From contig NZ_GL379770.1 in the NCBI RefSeq assembly GCF_000143765.1, positions 1,824,903-1,888,902 of the forward strand: a stretch of 64,000 nt of DNA, written 5' to 3'. Shown in pieces: positions 52,523-60,313 of the stretch (position 1 is the stretch's first letter; every line of letters begins with the position of its first letter). This stretch comes from Sphingobacterium spiritivorum ATCC 33861. Its GTDB lineage: Bacteria; Bacteroidota; Bacteroidia; Sphingobacteriales; Sphingobacteriaceae. The notes under the pieces were generated by a model that did no database searches, was not told where the DNA came from, and saw only the letters and a program-made list of their open reading frames with translations. The position numbers were made by a program, and so were the translations under genes.

Positions 52523-53617
52523 CTATTTAGTTTTTTTCTGTTTTATAATTACTTTATGATTCTGATACTGATAGTCAAGCTCTCCTGTTCCTTTTAATGT
52601 TTCCAATGCGTCTCCAAGAGATACATTTCGCTGCAGATATCCGTTAAACTTGTACTCAGCAGAACCTGTAAATTCCATATCCACATTATACCATCGGCTC
52701 AACTGATTTAAAATATCATTTATCGGAGTTTCATTAAATAGAAAAGCATCTGACCGCCAACTTGCTTCTTCTTCCAGATCAGCTATTCCGACCTTAAACT
52801 CACCATTCCGCTCCAAAACTGCTTTGGTACCCGGGGACAACATTTTTTCATGGTTATTTGTATTATTCTTGAGTCTGACAAGTCCGGTGAATAAAGTCGC
52901 AGACTCATTCTCCTCTCCATAAGCTTTGACATTAAAACTGGTTCCTAATACCTCCACCGTCTGTTTTAAAGTATGTACGACAAAAGGAATACGTTCACCA
53001 TCAGCAGCATACTGTTTTCTGACTTCGAAGAACGCTTCTCCCTTCAGCTCAATTTTACGAAGATTGCCTGCGAATTTTTGCGGAAACCGAAGTGTACTAC
53101 CCGAATTAAGCCATACTTTTGAGCCATCGCTGAGGCTAAGATGAAATGTGCCTCCCTTAGGTACATGAACTTCATAATATTCATTTTCCCCCTGATGTAC
53201 CATTTTTCCCGATTGATCTCTAATTATACTGTCCTGAATAATCAACTCTCCGAATGTAGAATCCAACATAATATGACGACCGTCTGCTAATTTTAAAGTA
53301 GCTTTTGAGATTGCCGGGCCAATATTATTCATCAGCGCTACCTCAATCTTCCTCTCTCTCTCATACCAGTTATATAATAATGCAGCTCCAGTCAATGTCA
53401 ATAACAATAATGCTGCTGCGTATTTTAACAAATGATAATAACGGGTTCTTTGTGTCTTTTTTGTTTCAATACCTGACTGCTCCTCCATATGCCACTTTAC
53501 AATATCATCAATCTGCCCCGTTCTTAGCAATTCCAGAAACAAAGCAATTTCCTGTTCATTAGCTTTACCGCTATGATAACGTTGTACCAGTTGTTTGTAA
53601 AATTCTTTATTATCCAT
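52523..53617 (-). CDS. FecR-family anti-sigma factor
   Basis: This 364-residue protein has a cytosolic N-terminus (MDNKEFYKQLVQRYHSGKAN), one membrane helix (LLKYAAALLLLTLTGAALLY), a FecR domain (ISKATLKLADGRHIMLDSTF, then GGTFHLSLSDGSKVWLNSGS and LRKIELKGEAFFEVRKQYAA), and a C-terminal DUF4974 (INDILNQLSRWYNVDMEFTG, KGTGELDYQYQNHKVIIKQK). It controls the adjacent ECF sigma factor in response to the STN domain of SusC. It is 86 bases downstream of the sigma gene. Confidence 0.93.
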   Translation of the reverse strand: MDNKEFYKQLVQRYHSGKANEQEIALFLELLRTGQIDDIVKWHMEEQSGIETKKTQRTRYYHLLKYAAALLLLTLTGAALLYNWYERERKIEVALMNNIGPAISKATLKLADGRHIMLDSTFGELIIQDSIIRDQSGKMVHQGENEYYEVHVPKGGTFHLSLSDGSKVWLNSGSTLRFPQKFAGNLRKIELKGEAFFEVRKQYAADGERIPFVVHTLKQTVEVLGTSFNVKAYGEENESATLFTGLVRLKNNTNNHEKMLSPGTKAVLERNGEFKVGIADLEEEASWRSDAFLFNETPINDILNQLSRWYNVDMEFTGSAEYKFNGYLQRNVSLGDALETLKGTGELDYQYQNHKVIIKQKKTK

Positions 53618-53703
53618 GAAATTGGTTATCTGTAAAGGTTTGAGATGAGCCCTTTGGTATAAGACACCACAAAAAGCGTTTAGGGTACCGGATATTTTAT
53701 ATT

Positions 53704-54306
53704 TTATTTAAATAAAATATAATCAACTGAAAAACAAAGGAGTACACAGAAATGAATATCAAGAGGTCCGGATATCAGCGACCTGAATGTTTTCATGGTC
53801 TGCACCATGTATTTTTTGACGGCATCTCTACTGAATCCCATTTCCTTTGCGACCTGATCATAGGTCATTTGTTTTTCTCTGCAGAGGTCAAAAACCTGTT
53901 TTGCTGTTGGAGAAAGGTTTTCGAAAGCCCGTTGAATAAACTTTTCGTATTCTTTTTCTTGCAGACTATTCCCAGTAGTCTGCTCTTCCAACGGATAATA
54001 ACGGAGTAATTCCTGCATCGATACATTTGATCTGGAAATTGCTCTAAGGTGATTGAGTGTATGGTTTTTGGCCAGCGTAAACAAATAGTGCCGGAAAGAT
54101 AATACCTTAACAAACCGCTCCCTGTTGTCCCAAACTTTCATAAATATCTCCTGACAGATGTCCTGAGCCAGATCCGGAGATTTGACATACCCTTGTACAA
54201 ACAGATATACAGACTGAAAATACTGCTCATAAATACGCTCAAATGCACGTTCATTCCCATTCTTCAATGCGAGTAGAATCTGCTTTTCAGGAACTGGATA
54301 TTTCAT
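53704..54306 (-). CDS. ECF-type RNA polymerase sigma factor with hydrophobic tail
   Basis: This 200-residue protein has region 2 (AFERIYEQYFQSVYLFVQGY, AQDICQEIFMKVWDNRERFV) and region 4 (LSPTAKQVFDLCREKQMTYD, QVAKEMGFSRDAVKKYMVQT), so it is an ECF sigma factor of the Bacteroidota expansion type. The final ~18 residues (DIHFCVLLCFSVDYILFK) are hydrophobic, unlike the first sigma factor in the window. This might tether it to the membrane or simply be an extension. Downstream are FecR, SusC, SusD and a beta-helix/PDZ protein. Confidence 0.92.
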   Translation of the reverse strand: MKYPVPEKQILLALKNGNERAFERIYEQYFQSVYLFVQGYVKSPDLAQDICQEIFMKVWDNRERFVKVLSFRHYLFTLAKNHTLNHLRAISRSNVSMQELLRYYPLEEQTTGNSLQEKEYEKFIQRAFENLSPTAKQVFDLCREKQMTYDQVAKEMGFSRDAVKKYMVQTMKTFRSLISGPLDIHFCVLLCFSVDYILFK

Positions 54307-54815
54307 ATATGACCAAGGATCAAAAATTTAAGTTTACCGTACACAAATTAAAGAAGAAATCTAAAAAGTAAAAATTATGGTACTCATTTTCAGAATGAAA
54401 TATTACAACATTATCTGAATAAAAGACAATTCTTCTCTGTATAATCTATAATAAAAAAATAAAGACAGGACGAACATATGCAATAAGGAGAATACAATCG
54501 TATTAATTAATTAACATAAAATTTATTAACTATCATTATTATAAGTCACCTATTATTATCATCATAAGATGACGGTACCCATTACTCATAATATGACTAA
54601 TTAAACTGTATTCATCTATTATTTTTACATTACTCTATTCCCTTACGTCAATCAAGAGTTAAATTGTAACAAACTTGAGCAAGATATTATATGGTAATCC
54701 GCATGTAGCTGAAGAAAATATAAAGAATTCCGGATCAACTAATTTCTTCAGGAAATTAGTTGATACATAACGACCTGAATGTTTCCTGACCCTGAGATTA
54801 TCAAATGAATTGGAT
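54307..54815. other. Intergenic region upstream of the second sigma gene
   Basis: This 509-base AT-rich stretch contains the promoter region of the minus-strand sigma gene at its left and the 3' end of the LytTR-regulator transcript at its right. A 13-bp hairpin is at 54734-54764. I found no RNA gene; the nearest -7-like match before the sigma gene (reverse complement of CAAAAATT) is imperfect. Confidence 0.5.
54734..54764 (-). terminator. Hairpin after the LytTR response-regulator gene
   Basis: ATCAACTAATTTC (54734-54746) pairs with GAAATTAGTTGAT (54752-54764), a perfect 13-bp stem with a 5-base loop, about 50 bases past the response-regulator stop. The following bases on the minus strand are only moderately T-rich, so it is a weak or Rho-assisted terminator. 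Confidence 0.55.
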
Positions 54816-55541
54816 TTATTTGTCGAGCCACAATTGAAAGTCATTGGATTTCTCCTCACTGACAATAATCTCCGGATTGTCCAGTACCTGAGGGTGCAAT
54901 TGCAGTTTTATACGGTTGCGGCTCATCTTTACCATTTCGGCAATAGACTGGATATGTATTATAAATTTGCGGTTGATCTGAAAGAAAAATGCAGGATCTA
55001 ATCTCGGGGCAAGTTTACTTAATGTATCATCTACAATAAAACGGTCCCCCTGCACCGAAAAACCATATAAAAGCTTATCATCAGCCATGAAATACGCTAT
55101 GTCTTCTACAGGTACAGATTTTAACCGGATACCATAACGCACCAGAAATCTGTTTTTATACTGGGGTACAAGCTCCTCACGCGGCAAAAGCGATTCCACT
55201 TTACTGAGTGCTTCTTTCAGTTCAGGTAATTCAAAGGGTTTTAGCAGATAAGCATACCCCCGGTTACGGAATGCCTCCAATGCATATTCATCAAATGCAG
55301 TTGTGAAAATAACGGGAGTCTGAATTTTGATATGATTGAAAATATCAAAGCTAAGGCCATCTCCAAGATGGATATCCATAAAAATAAGATCAGTCTCATT
55401 TTTCCCTAACCAGCTGATTACATCCCGGACAGTAGATTTGACAACAGCAGTATAATCATCGTTCCACAGCTCCGTCAACATTTCCAGCAGGCTCTCTGAA
55501 GCCCAGCTTTCATCCTCCACGATCAGTACACGAATTGCCAT
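54816..55541 (-). CDS. LytTR-type response regulator
   Basis: This 241-residue protein has a receiver domain (VLIVEDESWASESLLEMLTE, with phosphoacceptor D56 in DLIFMDIHLGDG and the conserved Lys in YLLKPF) and a C-terminal LytTR DNA-binding domain (RYGIRLKSVPVEDIAYFMAD, then FFFQINRKFIIHIQSIAEMV). Unlike the NarL-type regulator in this window, its phosphorylation residues are intact. The likely partner is the LytS/His_kinase-type sensor at the right edge (63070-64000), with the SusC/SusD/protease genes between them. It starts 10 bases after the T-run of an intrinsic terminator, so its expression may depend on read-through or an embedded promoter. Confidence 0.92.
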   Translation of the reverse strand: MAIRVLIVEDESWASESLLEMLTELWNDDYTAVVKSTVRDVISWLGKNETDLIFMDIHLGDGLSFDIFNHIKIQTPVIFTTAFDEYALEAFRNRGYAYLLKPFELPELKEALSKVESLLPREELVPQYKNRFLVRYGIRLKSVPVEDIAYFMADDKLLYGFSVQGDRFIVDDTLSKLAPRLDPAFFFQINRKFIIHIQSIAEMVKMSRNRIKLQLHPQVLDNPEIIVSEEKSNDFQLWLDK

Positions 55542-55550
55542 GCCGTGAAA

Positions 55551-55586
55551 TTAAAAAAAAATCCCCACTCTCTAAAGAATGGGGAT
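55551..55586 (-). terminator. Intrinsic terminator between SusD and the response-regulator gene
   Basis: ATCCCCA and TGGGGAT (arms within 55561-55586) form a stem with a 12-base loop, followed on the minus strand by eight to nine Ts (complement of 55553-55561). It lies 20 bases past the SusD stop and only about 10 bases before the response-regulator ATG. Confidence 0.85.
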
Positions 55587-55606
55587 ATCTATCTACATAT
55601 ATATGA

Positions 55607-56932
55607 CTATAGATCAGGATTTTTTTCAATTGCTTCCTTAGGATAGCGAATCACGTAGCGCGGATCATTCTGGATAAGGCGATATTCTTTTCCGAAGAAT
55701 GTATGTATAACTTCCGGACGATCTGTACGTTTCATATCGTTCCAGCGAAGACCTTCCAGAGCCAATTCGCGTGCACGTTCAGTAATGATCTCTTTCAGCA
55801 GTTCCGCATCCGGCATCGCATTTAGTTCAGCGTTGCGTGTCGCAAAGTAGGTTGGTGTAAGGCGGTTTTTCAACAATGTTGTCAAAGCACTTATAGCCTT
55901 AGGCCGGTCTCCCAGACGTGCTGCTGTTTCAGCAATAATCAGATATAATTCTGCATTTCGGAAACTAACATTATAACGGATATTTCCACCTTTTAAAGAA
56001 ACGTAATTACGGCTTCCCTGTTTTCCAAAATATCGTGCGAAACGCAGGTCATCTTTTTGGTTATACAAGCCTAATAATTTTGATGAAATAAATGTGGATG
56101 TGCTTACATTAGATTTACCAACCTCTTCCCAGGCCTGAATCATTTCTGCCGATTCAAAATCGTTAGGTAATACACTTCCGGTTTTATTAAGGTCTACCAG
56201 ATCAGCTTTGATGGCCAAAGCCTTTTCTGCTGCATCCATAGCCACCTTCCATTCTCCTTTATACAATCTCAAACGGGATTCAAAAGCATAATATGAACGC
56301 TTGCTGAATCTGTATTTTACAGCTGCAGGCTGATCGCTGACATTCAATAAGGCATTACCTGCCTGCATGTCCGCTTCTATCTGCTTATATACAGCCGCGA
56401 CTGTAGCTGCAGGAAATTTTTGTTCCAGATCTATAGTAATGGATATCGGAACACCCTTATCAGTCGCTGCCGTACCGGCATTGTATTGCTCAGCATACGA
56501 ATTCAATAACTCAAAATGCGAATAGGCACGCATCAGATAGGCTTCCGCACGTATCTGTTGTACAGCATCCGTATTGCCGGCTGCTTCTTCCGCTTTTGAG
56601 ATAACATGATTAGCATAGAAGATCGTCTTGTAAAAGGACAGCCATGCGTAAGGCAATGTTGTAGCGTCCGGATTTCGATCATTCCAAAGATGAAGATCAC
56701 GTATTGCAGCCAAATCTGTAGAATTTTCATCTAATGCCAGTTCATCTGTCCGGAGGTTCAGATAAGATTTTTGTGCTGGAAACGATTGGTAGCCACTGGT
56801 CATCAGGGCTCTGAAGTCGGCCTCAGTCTTAGGAACTACCGTTCCGACAGGCTGTATGTCCAGATATTTGTCACATGAGGAGAAAACTGTTCCCATCAAA
56901 AAAAGACAGAGATATGTGGTATATTTTTTCAT
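55607..56932 (-). CDS. SusD/RagB-family outer-membrane lipoprotein
   Basis: This 441-residue lipoprotein starts MKKYTTYLCLFLMGTVFSSC, with the lipobox VFSSC (C20). It is a SusD-like protein of the shorter RagB type: DKYLDIQPVGTVVPKTEADF near the N-terminus, helical repeats (RAEAYLMRAYSHFELLNSYA), and the C-terminal block TERARELALEGLRWNDMKRT, ending VIRYPKEAIEKNPDL. It pairs with the SusC encoded 24 bases upstream. A metalloprotease in the same operon suggests peptides or proteins as substrate rather than glycans. Confidence 0.92.
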   Translation of the reverse strand: MKKYTTYLCLFLMGTVFSSCDKYLDIQPVGTVVPKTEADFRALMTSGYQSFPAQKSYLNLRTDELALDENSTDLAAIRDLHLWNDRNPDATTLPYAWLSFYKTIFYANHVISKAEEAAGNTDAVQQIRAEAYLMRAYSHFELLNSYAEQYNAGTAATDKGVPISITIDLEQKFPAATVAAVYKQIEADMQAGNALLNVSDQPAAVKYRFSKRSYYAFESRLRLYKGEWKVAMDAAEKALAIKADLVDLNKTGSVLPNDFESAEMIQAWEEVGKSNVSTSTFISSKLLGLYNQKDDLRFARYFGKQGSRNYVSLKGGNIRYNVSFRNAELYLIIAETAARLGDRPKAISALTTLLKNRLTPTYFATRNAELNAMPDAELLKEIITERARELALEGLRWNDMKRTDRPEVIHTFFGKEYRLIQNDPRYVIRYPKEAIEKNPDL

Positions 56933-56956
56933 GTTGTATATTCGTATAGATAAGTG

Positions 56957-59900
56957 TTAAAATGAGGCAGATAGTCCAAAAGCAATAGATTTGGATATAG
57001 GCTGCGCATAGTTATTACCGTAAGTCTCCGGATCAAAAAATCCGGTATAATCTGATCCGAATACAAACAGATTACGCCCCTCTATACTCACGCGAAGATT
57101 AGATGAACGAATCTTTCTGCTAACCGATTGAGGTAAGGTATATCCTAAACGGATGCTGTTGATACGCGCATAGCTCATCTTTTTAGACCAGATATCCAGA
57201 AACTGGAAGGAATTGATCGGATCATTGTCCATCATCCAGCTATAAGCCATCCATCTGTCATTCAGCTCAATATTGGAACTGCCCAGAGCAGGCAATGTAC
57301 TTTCTCCCTTCACGACCGCTAACATTTCACGTGTATTATTCGCTCCTCTGTCTAATGATGAAGGATTGTAAGTAGGTGTACGTCTTACCAGTCTATTGAT
57401 ATTAAATATGGCGGATACAGCAAGATCAAAATCATGGTATCTGAACCGGTTGGTCATACCTCCGATAAACTCCGGATCCAGGCTTCCTTTGTACTTAAAT
57501 TTAGATTGATACTTACTTGCTGTCATATTAGTAGCTACATTATATCCGGGAAGAAAATCTGCCCATGGATCATACAGCTCATAGAAATCCTCAAAAGAAA
57601 CCACCTGTCCGTTATCACCGTAGAATTGTGGAACGCCGTCCTTATCCAGTCCTGCTGTTTCCAGCACAAACATAGAGTTAATCGGGAACCCCGCTCTTCC
57701 GTCAGGCATATATGCTTTAGGATTAGCGACTACACGTGTCAGCTTGTTACGATTGTGTGCAATATTGAAATCTGTAGACCAGGTAAAATGTTCTCTGCTG
57801 ATATTTTTACTGGAAATAGAAAGCTCTATACCATCATTCTTGACCGAAGCCCAGTTGCGTTGTACAAGGTCAAATCCATTCTCTAATGAAAGATCATTAT
57901 TACCGATCAGATCTTTACTGTCACGGTTGTAGTAATCAACGGTGACTACCAGTCTGTTTTTCCATAATCCCAGATCGAATCCCGCATTCCAGGATGCTGT
58001 ACGCTCCCAACGCAATTTGTCATTGGCAGGCGCTGTCACTACGATTGTAGGTTCATTATTTCCGGGCAGCAAAGTTGCATTACTGTAGTTTCCGACAATA
58101 AACGGATATGTATTACGATCAATATTTCCCTGAATACCATATGATCCGCGTATCTTCAGCATAGAAATAGCTTCTATATCTTTGATAAAATCTTCTTCAG
58201 AAGCATTCCATGATCCGGAAAGAGACCATATAGGAAGGAATCTGTATTTTGGATCGACCCCAAACATATTCGAACCGTCGTAGCGGATACTTCCATAAAC
58301 GTTATACTTACGATCTAATGTATAAGACGCATTAGCATAGAATGAAGCATATGCCGTCTCACCTATTGCTTTTGCATATTGTCTGTATAATCCGTTATTC
58401 TGGTAGTTGCTGTTTGGAAATACAATATTCTGCGTAGTCAGTGTCACAGGATTAAACCCGAATCCTTTTGTCGAGATCAGCGTGTTTTTTGATCTTCTCA
58501 GCTCGGTACCGGCCATGACGTCCAGTTCATGACGACTGTTGAATGTCTTGTTGTACTGCACAAAAGATTTCCAGTTGTATTGAAAATCACTTTTACTGCT
58601 ATTTTCAATAATACCACCATCCGGCAGGAAGTATTTATATTGTTTTGTCTGACTATCGTAGTAGCGGGTATTTTCTCTGAATTTTCTGGTAAAATAAGAC
58701 TCTTTATCTCCAAAACGTTCAGTTCCCACTTCTTCAAACTGGAGTCCCAGCTCAGTACGTACTGATAAAGAAGGAATAATCTGATATTCCAGATTAGCGA
58801 TAGCTTTCATGCTTTTGTTCGCCAAGGAGTAAGAAGTATTTTCTCTCTCCTCGATAACATTAAAAGGAATATAAGTGTTCTTTTCAAACCCTTCTATATC
58901 CCGGTCATATATATAATTCCCCTGGGCATCTCTGACCTGTAAATAAGGATTCGCAGTACGTGCATATTTGCTTGGATTAGAAAAGCCATCTGCATCCTGA
59001 ATCAGATTGTGTCGGTCTGTGGCAGATCCCAACAAGCTTAATCCTCCTTTTAGTTTGCTGTTGATATTAAAATTGTTGCTGAATGTAAGTGAATAACGAC
59101 GCATATCTACACCTTTGGTAGTAGCTTTCTCATCATAAAACCCACCTGAGATATAGTATGTATGCGCATCCGTTCCACCTGACACAGAAGCCGTGTATTG
59201 CTGATTAACAGCATTACGAAAAAGCTCGTCTCCCCAATTGGTCTGCTGATTGCGCAAAGTATTGATAGCCTGCTGACTTGCAGAGGATAAAGCAGTGAAT
59301 CCGCCTTTTCTGAATGCATCCAGTTCATTTCCCGTCGCAAGAATACGGGCAACAGCCCCTCTGTCCGCACGGTAATCCAGATCTGCTCTGTTTGCCATGG
59401 CCAGTTCAAAATCAACTTTTTCACTTGATGACATCAGGTTCAGTTTATTATAATCCGGACGTTGCGATACAAAACTGTTGGCACTGATCTGCACCTGCGC
59501 AGGTCCTTTTTTACCTTTTTTGGTTGTGATCACAATTACCCCATTTGCGGCACGTGCTCCGTATATAGAAGTTGCTGCTGCATCCTTCAGGACGGTGATA
59601 TCTTCAATATCATCCGGATTAATACCGGCAATAGGCAGATTGGTCAGATTATTCAGATTGTCCTTGTCAAAACTGTTTGGAAGCGCTGTTCCCTCTATTG
59701 GCAATCCGTCGATTACCCATAACGGATCCTGTGTTCCGTTTAATGATACAGTACCTCTGATACGGATTTGCGGTGCACTGTTCGGCCCCCCGTTCAGATT
59801 ACTCAATTGCAAGCCTGCTACTTTTCCTTCCAGTAACTGATCGATACTGGATACACCAGCCTGTCTGATCTCAGCAACCTTCAGTTTATTATATGCTGTA

Positions 59901-60295
59901 GTATTCTTACGTTTACTGATATCGGTATACCCCGTAACAATAACTTCTTCCAGCGACTGATTTTCCGTACGCAGATAAATAGTCTTCTCTCCTCCGTTTA
60001 CTTTTACATTCTGGCTTTCGTACCCTACAAATGACACAGTAATAAAGGCTGTGTTTTTAGGCACTTTCAACTCAAAGGCTCCGTTTGAATCCGTTAAAGT
60101 TCCCAAAGCAGATTGCTGAATCTGTCCCGGAACTCCTGTGTCCTCACTGACCGCTGAGCTTCCCAGCAGGATAGTCACTCCGCTGATCGGATTTTGACTG
60201 CTGGCATCAAGGACCCTTCCCTTGATGGTAATTACATCCTGTGCATATAATAACTGCGCACAGGAAAATAAAAGAAATAATAAAATTCTATTCAT
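56957..60295 (-). CDS. SusC/RagA TonB-linked outer-membrane transporter, no STN domain
   Basis: This 1112-residue protein has a signal peptide (MNRILLFLLFSCAQLLYAQ) followed directly by the carboxypeptidase-like domain (ITIKGRVLDASSQNPISGVT). The plug has SLEEVIVTGYTDISKRKNTT and DITVLKDAAATSIYGARAAN, and the barrel ends FGLSASF. No STN domain precedes the carboxypeptidase domain, unlike the other two SusC proteins here, which fits regulation by the two-component system around it rather than by FecR and ECF sigma. The metalloprotease gene lies 18 bases upstream and SusD 24 bases downstream, an operon organisation typical of peptide-importing SusCD systems such as RagAB. Confidence 0.94.
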   Translation of the reverse strand: MNRILLFLLFSCAQLLYAQDVITIKGRVLDASSQNPISGVTILLGSSAVSEDTGVPGQIQQSALGTLTDSNGAFELKVPKNTAFITVSFVGYESQNVKVNGGEKTIYLRTENQSLEEVIVTGYTDISKRKNTTAYNKLKVAEIRQAGVSSIDQLLEGKVAGLQLSNLNGGPNSAPQIRIRGTVSLNGTQDPLWVIDGLPIEGTALPNSFDKDNLNNLTNLPIAGINPDDIEDITVLKDAAATSIYGARAANGVIVITTKKGKKGPAQVQISANSFVSQRPDYNKLNLMSSSEKVDFELAMANRADLDYRADRGAVARILATGNELDAFRKGGFTALSSASQQAINTLRNQQTNWGDELFRNAVNQQYTASVSGGTDAHTYYISGGFYDEKATTKGVDMRRYSLTFSNNFNINSKLKGGLSLLGSATDRHNLIQDADGFSNPSKYARTANPYLQVRDAQGNYIYDRDIEGFEKNTYIPFNVIEERENTSYSLANKSMKAIANLEYQIIPSLSVRTELGLQFEEVGTERFGDKESYFTRKFRENTRYYDSQTKQYKYFLPDGGIIENSSKSDFQYNWKSFVQYNKTFNSRHELDVMAGTELRRSKNTLISTKGFGFNPVTLTTQNIVFPNSNYQNNGLYRQYAKAIGETAYASFYANASYTLDRKYNVYGSIRYDGSNMFGVDPKYRFLPIWSLSGSWNASEEDFIKDIEAISMLKIRGSYGIQGNIDRNTYPFIVGNYSNATLLPGNNEPTIVVTAPANDKLRWERTASWNAGFDLGLWKNRLVVTVDYYNRDSKDLIGNNDLSLENGFDLVQRNWASVKNDGIELSISSKNISREHFTWSTDFNIAHNRNKLTRVVANPKAYMPDGRAGFPINSMFVLETAGLDKDGVPQFYGDNGQVVSFEDFYELYDPWADFLPGYNVATNMTASKYQSKFKYKGSLDPEFIGGMTNRFRYHDFDLAVSAIFNINRLVRRTPTYNPSSLDRGANNTREMLAVVKGESTLPALGSSNIELNDRWMAYSWMMDNDPINSFQFLDIWSKKMSYARINSIRLGYTLPQSVSRKIRSSNLRVSIEGRNLFVFGSDYTGFFDPETYGNNYAQPISKSIAFGLSASF

Positions 60296-60313
60296 GTTAG
60301 GTGTTTGTGTTGC

